A stretch of 64,000 bases of DNA from Neobacillus sp. WH10 (lineage in GTDB: Bacteria > Bacillota > Bacilli > Bacillales > Cytobacillaceae). Positions 17,601-25,013 of this stretch are shown here, one piece after another. The DNA lies in contig NZ_CP126110.1 of NCBI RefSeq assembly GCF_030123405.1, positions 2,294,001 through 2,358,000 on the forward strand. The letters are read 5' to 3'. Both the position numbers and the translations under genes were made by a program. Numbering within the stretch: position 1 is the stretch's first letter; each line of letters begins with the position of its first letter. The notes under the pieces were generated by a model. It was given only the letters and a program-made list of their open reading frames with translations. It ran no database searches and was not told the DNA's origin.

Positions 17601-17770
17601 ACATCTCTGAGAATATTATCGGCAATGGTTGACGAATAGCCTTCAGGAACGGTAATTTGCCCTTTTTCTCGAACAAGAGCCTCCATATTCGGTGCCACCA
17701 TAAAAAGTGCAGTAATAACAGCAATCCAGGCGATTAAGATGAACCACTTTCCTTTGAGTATTGCTCTCAC
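14633..17770 (-). CDS. MMPL/RND-family exporter (YdgH-like)
   Basis: A 1045-residue membrane transporter of the MmpL/RND group. An N-terminal helix is followed by an extracytoplasmic domain, then a helix bundle with GIGTDYCILLLSRFKEE. A very large second extracytoplasmic region carries repeated G-L-x-x-I/L-x-x-G segments predicted to be coiled-coil. The second helix bundle contains LALGIDYSIFLMDRFNEY. The two GxxxDY motifs mark proton-relay helices 4 and 10. GTG 17770 is preferred over an ATG at 17836: GGGGG lies 10 nt before it and the product then starts (M)RAILKGKW, like B. subtilis YdgH. The marR gene upstream in the same operon repeats the B. subtilis ydgG-ydgH order. The substrate (drug or lipid) is unknown. 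Confidence 0.88.
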   Translation of the reverse strand: MRAILKGKWFILIAWIAVITALFMVAPNMEALVREKGQITVPEGYSSTIADNILRDVQSSENKGSHLQTALVFHSDKKLTKEDFSNAEKAVNQLEKNKKKLGITDILTHFNQEELKDQLVSEDEKTILVSLKVTANGREAKDITENLYHAINNVNLDYYYTGSWVINEDLVTNSQEGLKKTEGITVGFILIVLLLVFRSAVAPIIPLVTVGFSYLTAQSIVGLLVDHVNFPLSTFTQIFLVAVLFGIGTDYCILLLSRFKEELSRDGDVTEAIITTYRTAGKTVIYSGIAVLIGFASIGFSTFQLYKSASAVAVGVAILLLALFTVVPFFMALLGKKLFWPSKGKLEHGDSKIWGMMGKFALKRPLIAFILVAIVSVPFLFTYKDQLSFNSLEEISDDYPSIKGFNIIADSFGPGESMPTQIVIKNDDKMNTSEYIALTEKISQELEKVNNVDTVRSVTRPTGTPIDDFYLSQQVVSLSDGLGQGNDGIKKISDGLAEAGGQMTANQPKMQEATDGINQLIIGTNTIKTKMGELQGGLTKIENGLKDSSIGSTEIRKGFEQIKTKSAEILAGSKQLLAGYQMTNAGLATLNENYKKTANGLTTLHQVLLSTNQYFTNLENEYSDIQGNQNYQAIKMTIQGSQAAAKELDSGLQQLNIKLKSVQEGINYANSQFAEAITGQEKLIYGMEQLLPGLNKIETGLYQMQSGQEKAIEGIPHFSSGLNDLKDGQEQILTGFEDMSSQITQLSDGLTQSVDGLNQVSNGLNSAQDYLTDVSKQKQNGFYIPQDVLDSKDFEQALNAYMSKDRKVMTIDVVFNKNPYSNETIDRIPELKQAVKRAVKETKLENAKVAVGGVSSMHNDLDTISKADYSRTVILMLTGITIILIILLRSFIMPLYLIGSLILTYFTSMSISEAIFVHMLGYTGISWAVPFFSFVILLALGIDYSIFLMDRFNEYRNMPVQQAILLSMKKMGTVIISAAVILGGTFAAMMPSGVLSLLEIATILLIGLALYALVILPLFVPVMVKTFGEANWWPFRKNNDINHTN

Positions 17771-17844
17771 TTTTTCATTCCCCCAGTTCTTCCTTTTTCT
17801 TGGCTGATATGAAAAAAAAACTTTCCTATCAGGCATAATTGTAA

Positions 17845-18330
17845 CTATGCCTTTGTCTTCGCATTTGTGGGTTTACCAATCGGCAGGTTTTCTTTATTGG
17901 CTAATATTCCGGCGAGTTTCTCAAACGTATTGATAAAATTCCTGATTTCTGACTCTTCGAATTGTGTAATGATTGATTCAACGAGAAATTGAATTTTTTC
18001 TTGGCAATTATGATAAAGTGTTTTTCCTTCCTCCGTTAAGGTTAAATAAACTACTCTCCTGTCGTTTTCATCACGTGTTCTTTTAATTAGGCCTTTGTCG
18101 GCCATCCTGTTAATAATTGCCGTGATTGCACTTTTATTTACTTCAAATGCATCTGCCAATTCAGAGGAAGTGCATTCTCCGGACTGAGAGATGTATCTTA
18201 ATACGTAGTGCTGGTCATTGGTTAAATCGTCACCAATTTGCCCCTTGATTAATGACTCCGCTTTTTTATGAACTTGAAAAGAAACTGTCGTATAACGGTC
18301 GATTAACTCCTGAATGATATGCTTATCCAT
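17845..18330 (-). CDS. MarR-family transcriptional regulator (YdgG-like)
   Basis: A 161-residue winged-helix repressor. The DNA-binding core is CTSSELADAFEVNKSAITAIINRMADKGLIKRTRDENDRRVVYLTLTE, including the DxRxxxxxLT wing typical of MarR. Terminal helices form the dimer interface. It is the first gene of an operon with the MMPL exporter, and a 17-bp palindrome with a further half site lies 24 nt upstream of its start, arguing for autoregulation. The same region could also affect the divergent adaptor gene. Confidence 0.9.
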   Translation of the reverse strand: MDKHIIQELIDRYTTVSFQVHKKAESLIKGQIGDDLTNDQHYVLRYISQSGECTSSELADAFEVNKSAITAIINRMADKGLIKRTRDENDRRVVYLTLTEEGKTLYHNCQEKIQFLVESIITQFEESEIRNFINTFEKLAGILANKENLPIGKPTNAKTKA

Positions 18331-18353
18331 GAAATTTTACACCTCTTAAAATT

Positions 18354-18386
18354 AGTTAAACTGTTTAACTGTTCACTTGTTTAACT
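18354..18386. promoter_or_regulatory. Candidate MarR operator
   Basis: AGTTAAACTGTTTAACT (18354-18370) is a perfect palindrome around one central base. A third half site, GTTTAACT, follows at 18379-18386. It lies between the divergent marR and adaptor genes, the classical place for an autoregulatory MarR operator. Confidence 0.6.
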
Positions 18387-18512
18387 ATAAATCATATGAA
18401 ATTTAACGTCAATATTTTCCTTTAAGGAAAAGTTAAGGAACAAACTTAATAATAGGCTTATTCTAAATTGCGTCCTGGCAAAATATCCAGGATTGAAAAG
18501 GAGTAAGTATTT

Positions 18513-19490
18513 ATGAAAAAATGGATTTTTATAGCAGTGGGTGTACTTGTAGTCGGTTTTGTCGGATACCAATGGTACTCAGCGCAAACAAGTGCACAAT
18601 CAGTAACGGAACAAGTACGAACAGCTGTTGTTCAAAAAGGTAAATTTGAAGTAAAAATAAGTGGATCCGGATCGGTACAGCCTGTTACAAGTGAAGACAT
18701 AAAGTCAATTATCAATAATGACGAAATTGATGAAGTGTTAGTAGCTACGGGAGAGGAAGTAAAAAAAGGGGATGAATTAATCACCTTTACAGATGGCAGT
18801 GATCCGATTATAGCTCCTGCAGATGGTAGGATTACAACTTTATCTGTTGCTGCAGGCGAACGGGTCACATCTGGACAAGTTGTTGCACATGTAACAAACT
18901 ATCAAGATCTACAAACATCGGTTCAAATTGATGAGCTTGATATTAGCAAAATTAAAGAAGGACAAGCTGTTAATTTGAAAGTAAATGCCTTCCCAGATCA
19001 AACGTACACAGGAAAAGTAACGACAGTAGCGGCTGAAGGCTCGTCCTCTAATGGGGTGTCTACCTTTGATGTTACGATTCATCTAGATAAATCTGAGAAT
19101 TTAAAAGTAGGAATGAGTATGGAAGCAAGCATTTTAACAGCAAGTAAAGACGATGCCCTCTATGTACCATTGGACGCTATTCATACTGCTAATGGTGAAA
19201 AATATGTTATCGCGGTTTCATCTGGTTCAGATAATCAATCATCTGGAAACGAGCAAAAAACAGTGAAAACTGGCTTAGCGAATGAGGATTATGTTGAAAT
19301 AACAGAAGGTATTTCAGAAGGAGAAACCGTTCAATTACCACAATTGGCATCTGGAAACTCCTCCAATAATACTCGAAGAATGCTACAAGGCGGTGGTTTT
19401 GGCGGCGGTATGGGTGGTATGGGTACCATGGGAGGCATGAATCGTAATGGAGGTGCACCTGTACAAGCGGGTGGAAGGAGCGGAAACTGA
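18513..19490 (+). CDS. RND/HlyD-type efflux adaptor subunit (YknX/MacA-like)
   Basis: A 325-residue membrane-anchored adaptor. An N-terminal helix (residues 4-20) is followed by a lipoyl/barrel-sandwich domain (GSGSVQPVTSEDI; GEEVKKGDELITF; APADGRITTLSVAAGERV), a beta-barrel (VQIDELDISKIKEGQAVNLKV) and a membrane-proximal domain (YVPLDAIHTANGEKYV, VKTGL). The last 40 residues are rich in glycine, methionine and asparagine, an unusual tail. It is shorter than MacA and lacks a long coiled-coil hairpin. The stop overlaps the ATPase start by one base, so the two are coupled. Confidence 0.88.
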   Translation: MKKWIFIAVGVLVVGFVGYQWYSAQTSAQSVTEQVRTAVVQKGKFEVKISGSGSVQPVTSEDIKSIINNDEIDEVLVATGEEVKKGDELITFTDGSDPIIAPADGRITTLSVAAGERVTSGQVVAHVTNYQDLQTSVQIDELDISKIKEGQAVNLKVNAFPDQTYTGKVTTVAAEGSSSNGVSTFDVTIHLDKSENLKVGMSMEASILTASKDDALYVPLDAIHTANGEKYVIAVSSGSDNQSSGNEQKTVKTGLANEDYVEITEGISEGETVQLPQLASGNSSNNTRRMLQGGGFGGGMGGMGTMGGMNRNGGAPVQAGGRSGN

Positions 19491-20200
19491 TGGGTACACC
19501 AATTATTCAAATAAGTAACCTCATGAAGACCTACAAGCTCGGCGGTGAAACTGTACATGCCTTAAATAATGTTTCAATTGATATTGAAAAAGGTGAATTT
19601 CTAGCGATTATCGGTCCTTCCGGATCGGGAAAATCGACACTTATGAATATGATCGGGTGCCTAGATAGGCCGCAATCAGGAAAATACTTGCTTGATGGAA
19701 AGGATATCGGGAGAATGAACGATAATCAATTAGCCATCATCAGAAATCAAAAAATAGGTTTTATTTTTCAAAACTTTAACCTGCTAACGAAATTAACAGC
19801 CTTAGAAAATGTCGAGCTGCCTATGTTATACAGCGGTGTACCGGCGAAGATGAGGCGTGAACGGGCTTTAGAGGGCTTGAACAAAGTCGGCCTAAAGGAT
19901 AGGGCAGGTCATTTACCGACGCAGCTTTCAGGCGGTCAGCAGCAAAGGGTTGCAATTGCGAGAGCACTTGTCAGCAACCCCGCTATCCTCCTTGCCGATG
20001 AACCAACAGGTGCACTTGATAGCAAAACAAGTAAAGAAATCTTGCAGGTAATGAAAGAACTAAATGAAGTAGGACATACGATTATTTTAATTACCCACGA
20101 TTTAGCGATTGCCAAACAAGCGAATCGTATGGTCAGTATTCAAGATGGACAATTGTTGGAGAATGGAGGTGAACTCATTGGGAATGCTACAATCTATTAA
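19490..20200 (+). CDS. ABC transporter ATP-binding protein (YknY/MacB-type)
   Basis: A 236-residue ATPase of the MacB/LolD class. Walker A is GPSGSGKST (near residue 42), the Q-loop is IFQNFNLL, the signature is LSGGQQQRVAIARAL, Walker B is ILLADEPTGALDS, and the switch histidine is in LITHD. This subfamily couples to FtsX-type permeases and a MacA-like adaptor to drive export or mechanotransmission. The end of the gene overlaps the next gene. The partner permease in this operon is truncated, so what this ATPase now energises is uncertain. Confidence 0.93.
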   Translation: MGTPIIQISNLMKTYKLGGETVHALNNVSIDIEKGEFLAIIGPSGSGKSTLMNMIGCLDRPQSGKYLLDGKDIGRMNDNQLAIIRNQKIGFIFQNFNLLTKLTALENVELPMLYSGVPAKMRRERALEGLNKVGLKDRAGHLPTQLSGGQQQRVAIARALVSNPAILLADEPTGALDSKTSKEILQVMKELNEVGHTIILITHDLAIAKQANRMVSIQDGQLLENGGELIGNATIY

Positions 20201-21083
20201 AATGGCCCTCCGCAGTATTAAGGGGAATAAACTTAGGTCTGCCTTAACAATGCTAGGGATGATTATCGGGGTATCGTCTGTGATCATTCTAGTTTCCATT
20301 GCCCAGGGCTCTGCCAAAAATGTGACAAGCCAAATAAATCAACTGGGAACGAATCTATTAACGATCAATACCTTTGGTACTGATTTAGCCTTAACAGAGG
20401 ATAAAATTAGTAAGCTGAGTAACCTAAATGGGGTAAAAGCTGTGTCGCCAGTCATTACGGGACGTGTAAATGTTAAGAAAGATCGAACAACTTCACAGGT
20501 TACGTTGACTGGAACAAATGCATCTCAAAATACAGGTAAATTCGAAGGGAGTACTATTAATATGAAGAAAATGAGAAGAGCGCATTTATGGATTGGTTTA
20601 ATAGCTTCTATTTTAATTTTTATGGAGTCTATTACCGGATTGCTGATAAATGAGCCGTGGTTAATTGGGCAATCACAAGTGGAAGGTGGGAGAGGAAACT
20701 TCCAACCGGGACAATTTAACCAAGGACAATTTTATCAGAGACAAGGAGGACAAGGGATCACCTCAGATTCAGGTCAGACGCAGGGTCAAACAGGTTCAAA
20801 TGAAAATGGACAATTCCAAGGCCCTCCAGGATTTGGCCGTAATAATAATTTTGCTGGGGGTCCACGTGGGGATGGAATGGGTCAGGGAACGTTACTAAGC
20901 ACGATTCGAGGTCTTCACGAAGGTAGAATTGGTAATACAAACGTCAAGTGGTTAATTGACTTAACTGCACTTGCGATGATGTTCCTTACTGGTTCAGGTA
21001 TCTATTTATCTATTAAAGTCCTCCGTGCCGAAAGTAAGAGTAAGAAACGCCAGAATGAGGACCTAGACATATTAGCAAACTAA
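20178..21083 (+). CDS. Chimeric protein: truncated MacB-type permease N-terminus fused to a PepSY-type membrane protein
   Basis: A 301-residue in-frame fusion. Residues 1-115 are the start of an FtsX/MacB permease: KMALRSIKGNKLRSALTMLG, IIGVSSVIILVSIAQG, and the first part of the MacB periplasmic core up to TLTGTNAS. The remaining core and three permease helices are missing. The sequence instead runs into MKKMRRAHLWIGLIASILIF, a PepSY-associated helix with its own upstream AAGGGAG and ATG at about 20561. A Gly/Gln/Asn-rich linker and a second helix (KWLIDLTALAMMFLTGSGIYL) follow. The simplest reading is a deletion joining two neighbouring genes. The TTG at 20178 with GGAGGTG 6 nt upstream is the likely start. 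A separate 174-residue product from 20561 is also possible. Confidence 0.75.
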   Translation: MGMLQSIKMALRSIKGNKLRSALTMLGMIIGVSSVIILVSIAQGSAKNVTSQINQLGTNLLTINTFGTDLALTEDKISKLSNLNGVKAVSPVITGRVNVKKDRTTSQVTLTGTNASQNTGKFEGSTINMKKMRRAHLWIGLIASILIFMESITGLLINEPWLIGQSQVEGGRGNFQPGQFNQGQFYQRQGGQGITSDSGQTQGQTGSNENGQFQGPPGFGRNNNFAGGPRGDGMGQGTLLSTIRGLHEGRIGNTNVKWLIDLTALAMMFLTGSGIYLSIKVLRAESKSKKRQNEDLDILAN

Positions 21084-21116
21084 AATCAAAAAAAGTGAAT
21101 GGATATCATAAAAAAC

Positions 21117-21144
21117 GGCAAACCAAATAGGTTTGCCATTTTTT
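21117..21144 (+). terminator. Intrinsic terminator of the adaptor-ATPase-permease operon
   Basis: GGCAAACC (21117-21124) pairs with GGTTTGCC (21130-21137), followed by ATTTTTTT. Confidence 0.85.
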
Positions 21145-22037
21145 TACTCAACTATTATTGTACCCTTATACATCTTCATACCACAGCTGAAGGTATATTC
21201 GCCTGTTTTCTCAGGTGTGAATGAGAGTTTTGTTGTACCTGCCTTTAGATCCACGTTGTTTATCCCTAAATCTGGAATCATAAAGGTAGATAGACAACTA
21301 TTATTTTTAAGTGGATTTTCAATTTCAAGTTCCACCGGTACACCTTTCTTTACGCGGATCACCCTAGGAGAATATCCCTTATTAGTCACAAGCATTTTTA
21401 TTTTTGGAGTGCTATCATCTGTGACATCAATTTCCGTTTTAGTTGCTGCCTGATTGCTTGATTCTTGTTTAGCTTGTGTTTGGAGATCTTCATTTTTTAC
21501 TGGGATTTTCACCAAATCACCGCTATACATAAACAAAAACAGGGATACAAGTACGACTCCACCTGCAATAATTGTAAATGGGGATAGTTCTTGTGTATTT
21601 ATTGAAAATTTGTTATTAGCAGCCACGTGAATATATACAATAACAAACCCGATTATGACAAAATAGAATCCTAATAAAATTCCAATCAAAATCGCAGGGT
21701 TAAGGTATTGCAGAAAAACTCCAAGAATGGCGCCACTAATACCACCCATTAACCCGGAAATGGATCCCATCAATATGGCTAATATCCCAACAGGGTGCCC
21801 GGCTAAGAAACCAATGACGAATCCAATAATCATGCTGACGCCAACAACAAGAAATGTCTCACCAGAGATAATTCCTATAATACTGCCGGAAAGCAGCCCC
21901 GTTATAACAGCAATGACCATGCTAATCATTATTCCTGGAGTGTTTGTCAGTTTGTCTTTATTACGGTAAACAAGATAAATAGAATAGCCGGATCCCGCTG
22001 CTACAAAAGCAGCTGAAATAATCGAAAAAATAGTCAT
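21144..22037 (-). CDS. Membrane protein with C-terminal cupredoxin-like domain
   Basis: A 297-residue protein. The N-terminal 160 residues form about five glycine-rich helices (for example GHPVGILAILMGSISGLMGG). A further helix near 170-190 precedes an acidic/Gln linker and an extracytoplasmic cupredoxin-like domain: YSPRVIRVKKGVPVELEIENP, NSCLSTFMIPDLGIN and a terminal GEYTFSCGMKMYKGTIIV. The C..M...C-G-M-x-M pattern offers Cys and Met ligands suitable for Cu(I). Such domains occur in copper-handling membrane proteins of Firmicutes. Copper trafficking is inference; no copper regulator or CopA lies nearby. The ribosome binding site is AGAGGAG. Confidence 0.75.
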   Translation of the reverse strand: MTIFSIISAAFVAAGSGYSIYLVYRNKDKLTNTPGIMISMVIAVITGLLSGSIIGIISGETFLVVGVSMIIGFVIGFLAGHPVGILAILMGSISGLMGGISGAILGVFLQYLNPAILIGILLGFYFVIIGFVIVYIHVAANNKFSINTQELSPFTIIAGGVVLVSLFLFMYSGDLVKIPVKNEDLQTQAKQESSNQAATKTEIDVTDDSTPKIKMLVTNKGYSPRVIRVKKGVPVELEIENPLKNNSCLSTFMIPDLGINNVDLKAGTTKLSFTPEKTGEYTFSCGMKMYKGTIIVE

Positions 22038-22171
22038 GTTTAGTCTCCTCTTATGCGGCCTTTAGAAATAAACAACATAAGAGTATTATAAAGGCAAATT
22101 ATGTCTTAGGAGGATTGGGCAATATGAACGTTTTATGAATATTGGATAACGAAAGAGGATTATGGGGAAAT

Positions 22172-22306
22172 TTATTTTTCTTTATCTTTTTCAAGGCTAT
22201 TTTTGTAAATGCGTTTTAGGACCTCATTTTGCATTTGAATATATTCAAGTAAAATTTCTTTTTCTTCCTCCTCTCGGTCAAGTTCATCTTTATCCTCATT
22301 TTTCAT
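22172..22306 (-). CDS. Small highly charged protein, 44 aa
   Basis: A 44-residue reading frame starting with ATG at 22306 behind AGGTGA and ending at 22172. The product is almost entirely Glu, Lys, Asp, Leu and Ile (DELDREEEEKEILLEYIQM, then KRIYKNSLEKDKEK) and would form one amphipathic helix. No family was recognised. The good ribosome binding site, its isolation and the lack of an overlapping gene support it being real. Confidence 0.55.
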   Translation of the reverse strand: MKNEDKDELDREEEEKEILLEYIQMQNEVLKRIYKNSLEKDKEK

Positions 22307-22414
22307 GTAAATCACCTACTTTTTCTAATAAGTGCATTTTACTCCATTTATTAATTAGATTAAAGGGGAAACGATAGAAAACAATATTGAATGAAAAATA
22401 TTCCTATATAGCAA

Positions 22415-22443
22415 TTGACATTTTGTATCGGGACAGATATAAT
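22415..22443 (+). promoter_or_regulatory. SigA promoter of the proS T-box leader
   Basis: TTGACA (22415-22420) and TATAAT (22438-22443) are separated by exactly 17 nt, a perfect vegetative promoter. Transcription should start near 22450. Confidence 0.85.
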
Positions 22444-22449
22444 TTTGAA

Positions 22450-22678
22450 AAAATACTATTGAAACAATGACGGGGATTAGTAAAATGAAGTGGTCTTACC
22501 AAGAGAGGGAACCAATGGTGCGAGGTTTCTTAAGACAGTCATTTGAACCTGCCTCCGAGTTCTGTATCGGATTTTATTGAAGATACAAGCGGATAAACTC
22601 CGTTATCATGGAAAGAGCATAAAGCATTTGCTTTATGAATTTAGGGTGGTACCGCCAGGCCTTGGTCCCTTTTTAGGA
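22450..22678 (+). ncRNA. T-box leader (proline-specific) of proS
   Basis: A tRNA-sensing attenuator. The conserved T-box AGGGTGGTACCGCC is at 22643-22656 and its competing terminator (GGGTGGTACC pairing with TTGGTCCC, then TTTTT) runs to 22676. The specifier region reads TTTGAACCTGCC, where the triplet after the usual GAA is CCT (22548-22550), a proline codon matching the downstream gene. An AGTA motif near 22472 fits the 5' side of the specifier loop. Uncharged tRNA-Pro would stabilise the antiterminator and turn on proS. Confidence 0.9.
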
Positions 22679-22694
22679 TCTAGGTCTTTTTGTA

Positions 22695-22749
22695 TTGAGA
22701 AAAGCGGAAGTACAATAGCCGCTGGTTGCTGGAGCTGGACAATTCTCAA
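22695..22749. repeat. Imperfect hairpin repeat between T-box terminator and proS
   Basis: TTGAGAA (22695-22701) pairs with TTCTCAA (22743-22749), and inside it AGCGG (22703-22707) pairs with CCGCT (22719-22723). The text AAAGCGG...GGAGCTGGACAATTCTC resembles intergenic hairpin repeats I associate with Bacillaceae genomes, and partly resembles the hairpin at 33971-34011 (GCAGCTAGACAAT). It separates the T-box from proS by about 120 nt. Confidence 0.4.
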
Positions 22750-22798
22750 AGTCGAATACTTTTTTCTTTTTTATAAAAAAATTAATGAGGTGTCAAAA

Positions 22799-24229
22799 AT
22801 GGCAAAGGAATTTGTAAAAGATGTTACCAGTATGGACGAGGATTTCGCCCAGTGGTATACAGATGTGGTAACGAAAGCAGATTTAATTGACTATTCAAGC
22901 GTTCGCGGTTCGATGATTATTCGACCTTATGGTTATGCGCTTTGGGATAATATTAAAAATGAATTAGACCGCCGTATAAAGGAAACAGGACATGAAAATG
23001 TCTATATGCCATTATTTATTCCAGAAAGCCTGCTCCAAAAAGAAAAGGACCATGTTGAAGGATTTGCTCCAGAAGTGGCTTGGGTTACCCATGGTGGTTC
23101 TGAACCATTAGCAGAGAGATTGGTTGTCCGCCCAACATCAGAAGTTCTTTTTTGTGAGCATTATAGTAATATCATTCATTCTTATCGTGATTTACCAAAG
23201 CTATATAACCAATGGGCAAATGTTGTCCGCTGGGAAAAAACAACCCGTCCATTCCTTCGCACATTAGAGTTTTTATGGCAGGAGGGACATACAGCCCATG
23301 CGACTGATGAGGATGCGATGGAAGAAACCATTCAGATGCTGAATGTTTATGCCGAACTTTGTGAAACGATTCTAGCGATTCCAGTCGTAAAAGGGCAAAA
23401 GACTGAGAAGGAGAAATTTGCCGGTGCAAAGGCTACTTTCACAATTGAAAGTTTAATGCATGATGGGAAAGCACTGCAATCAGGAACTTCTCACCATTTT
23501 GGCACAGGATTTGCCGAAGCTTTCGGAATTCAATACACCGACAAGGAAGGAAAGCTGCAATATGTCCATCAAACATCATGGGGCTTCACAACAAGGATTA
23601 TTGGTGCCTTGATTATGGTCCATGGTGATGACCGTGGTCTTGTCATTCCACCAAAAGCAGCACCAACACAAGTCATGATTGTACCTATTGCTCAGCACAA
23701 AGAAGGAGTGCTTGACTTTGCTTATGAATTGAAAAAGTCACTTGGTCAAGTTGCCCGTGTTGATATCGATGCCAGTGATAAAAAGCCAGGCTGGAAGTTT
23801 AATGAGTACGAAATGAAGGGCATTCCAGTACGTCTTGAAGTAGGACCAAAGGACATTGAAAATAAGCAAGTTGTTTTAGTAAGACGGGATACATTAGAAA
23901 AAGTAATTGTTCCTTTGGCCGAGTTAGAAACAAAGCTTGTTGAATTACTCGATGACATTCAAACCAATTTATATAACAAAGCACTTAAGCATCGAGAAGA
24001 AAGAACATCGGTTGCTTTAACCCTTCCTGAATTAAAGGAATCGCTAGAAGCAAAACCAGGATTCATAAAAGCCATGTGGTGCGGTGAACTAGCCTGTGAA
24101 GAAAAAATCAAAGAAGAAACAGGGGCAACATCACGTTGTATTCCATTTGAACAAGAGCAGCTATCAGAAACTTGCGTTTGCTGCGGAAAAGAAGCAAAAC
24201 AGATGGTTTATTGGGCAAAAGCTTATTAA
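22799..24229 (+). CDS. proS: Prolyl-tRNA synthetase, archaeal/eukaryotic-type
   Basis: A 476-residue class II aminoacyl-tRNA synthetase that charges tRNA-Pro. Motif 2 is WEKTTRPFLRTLEFLWQEGHTAH and RPTSEVLF precedes it; motif 3 lies around GALIMVHGDDRGLVIPP. An anticodon-binding domain (VMIVPIAQHKEG) follows, then the C-terminal zinc-binding domain (CGELACEEK, CVCCGK) that marks the short archaeal-type enzyme. The bacterial-type enzyme is about 565 residues and has an editing insertion, absent here. The ATG at 22799 follows GAGGTG by 6 nt; longer in-frame extensions run into the T-box leader and are not real. Several bacilli carry this type as a second, T-box-regulated ProRS. Confidence 0.95.
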   Translation: MAKEFVKDVTSMDEDFAQWYTDVVTKADLIDYSSVRGSMIIRPYGYALWDNIKNELDRRIKETGHENVYMPLFIPESLLQKEKDHVEGFAPEVAWVTHGGSEPLAERLVVRPTSEVLFCEHYSNIIHSYRDLPKLYNQWANVVRWEKTTRPFLRTLEFLWQEGHTAHATDEDAMEETIQMLNVYAELCETILAIPVVKGQKTEKEKFAGAKATFTIESLMHDGKALQSGTSHHFGTGFAEAFGIQYTDKEGKLQYVHQTSWGFTTRIIGALIMVHGDDRGLVIPPKAAPTQVMIVPIAQHKEGVLDFAYELKKSLGQVARVDIDASDKKPGWKFNEYEMKGIPVRLEVGPKDIENKQVVLVRRDTLEKVIVPLAELETKLVELLDDIQTNLYNKALKHREERTSVALTLPELKESLEAKPGFIKAMWCGELACEEKIKEETGATSRCIPFEQEQLSETCVCCGKEAKQMVYWAKAY

Positions 24230-24244
24230 AAAAAGCAAAATTAG

Positions 24245-24274
24245 AGACTCTTCCAAACAGGAAGGGTCTTTTTT
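24245..24274 (+). terminator. Intrinsic terminator of proS
   Basis: AGACTCTTCC (24245-24254) pairs with GGAAGGGTCT (24260-24269), followed by TTTTT. Confidence 0.85.
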
Positions 24275-24406
24275 AGCATTAAACTGTCTTTAAAAGTAAT
24301 ACTTTTGTAAGCCTAACATCATTCATTGGCGAATCAAATTATTAGCTCAAAAAGGGAAATCAAATAATTATAACGAATTCTAAATACACAAAGGGAGGAG
24401 AAATAA

Positions 24407-24967
24407 ATGAAACCAATACTAATAGATTTTCCAGACGAGTTTTATACGGAAAGATTGTTAATCCGAAAGCCAATTCCCGGAGACGGAAAAGCGGTTTATG
24501 CTGCAATGCAGGCCTCATTAAATGAACTAAAACCTTGGATGCCCTGGGCTCATCGAGAACAAACTGAACTGGATGTGGAGGCAAATATGCGAGATGCTCA
24601 TGCGAAGTTTTTAACTCGGGAGGATTTACGACTTCATATTTTTCATAAAGAAACAGGAGAATTTATCGGTTCATCAGGTTTACATAGAATTAACTGGGAT
24701 GTACCAAAATTTGAAATCGGATATTGGATTAATACCCGTTATAGCGGGAATGGTTATATTACGGAAGCCGCTAAAGCAATAACGGAATTTGCCTTTAAAG
24801 AGTTAAAAGCAAGACGAGTTGAAATTCGTTGTGACTATAAAAATAGTAAAAGCCGCGCTATCCCAGAGAAATTAGGATTTACATTAGAAGGTATATTAAA
24901 AAATGATGGAATTTCGGCAGACACAAAAGAACTGCGCGATACTTGTATTTATGCAAAAATACAATAA
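24407..24967 (+). CDS. GNAT acetyltransferase, RimJ/RimL family
   Basis: A 186-residue acetyltransferase of the ribosomal-protein N-acetyltransferase-like group. Features are the opening YTERLLIRKPIPGDGKAVYAA, a central FEIGYWINTRYSGNGYITEA (the YW+...GxGxxTEA acetyl-CoA site) and the end LKARRVEIRCDYKNSKSRAIPEKLGFTLEGILKND. The typical 'N-x-x-S-x-x-x-x-E+LGF' motif is present. The ribosome binding site is GGGAGGAG. The acceptor is unknown. A bidirectional terminator follows. Confidence 0.9.
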   Translation: MKPILIDFPDEFYTERLLIRKPIPGDGKAVYAAMQASLNELKPWMPWAHREQTELDVEANMRDAHAKFLTREDLRLHIFHKETGEFIGSSGLHRINWDVPKFEIGYWINTRYSGNGYITEAAKAITEFAFKELKARRVEIRCDYKNSKSRAIPEKLGFTLEGILKNDGISADTKELRDTCIYAKIQ

Positions 24968-24978
24968 TGAACAAATGA

Positions 24979-25005
24979 AAAACTCGACCGTTAATGTCGA
25001 GTTTT
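24979..25005. terminator. Bidirectional intrinsic terminator
   Basis: AAAACTCGAC (24979-24988) pairs with GTCGAGTTTT (24996-25005) between the convergent GNAT and YdcF genes. Confidence 0.8.
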
Positions 25006-25013
25006 CATGCTTA

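Noticed and set aside
22577..22798. Long in-frame N-terminal extension of proS
   Set aside because: It runs through the T-box antiterminator and terminator. The ATG at 22799 has a well-placed GAGGTG and gives the family's normal N-terminus.
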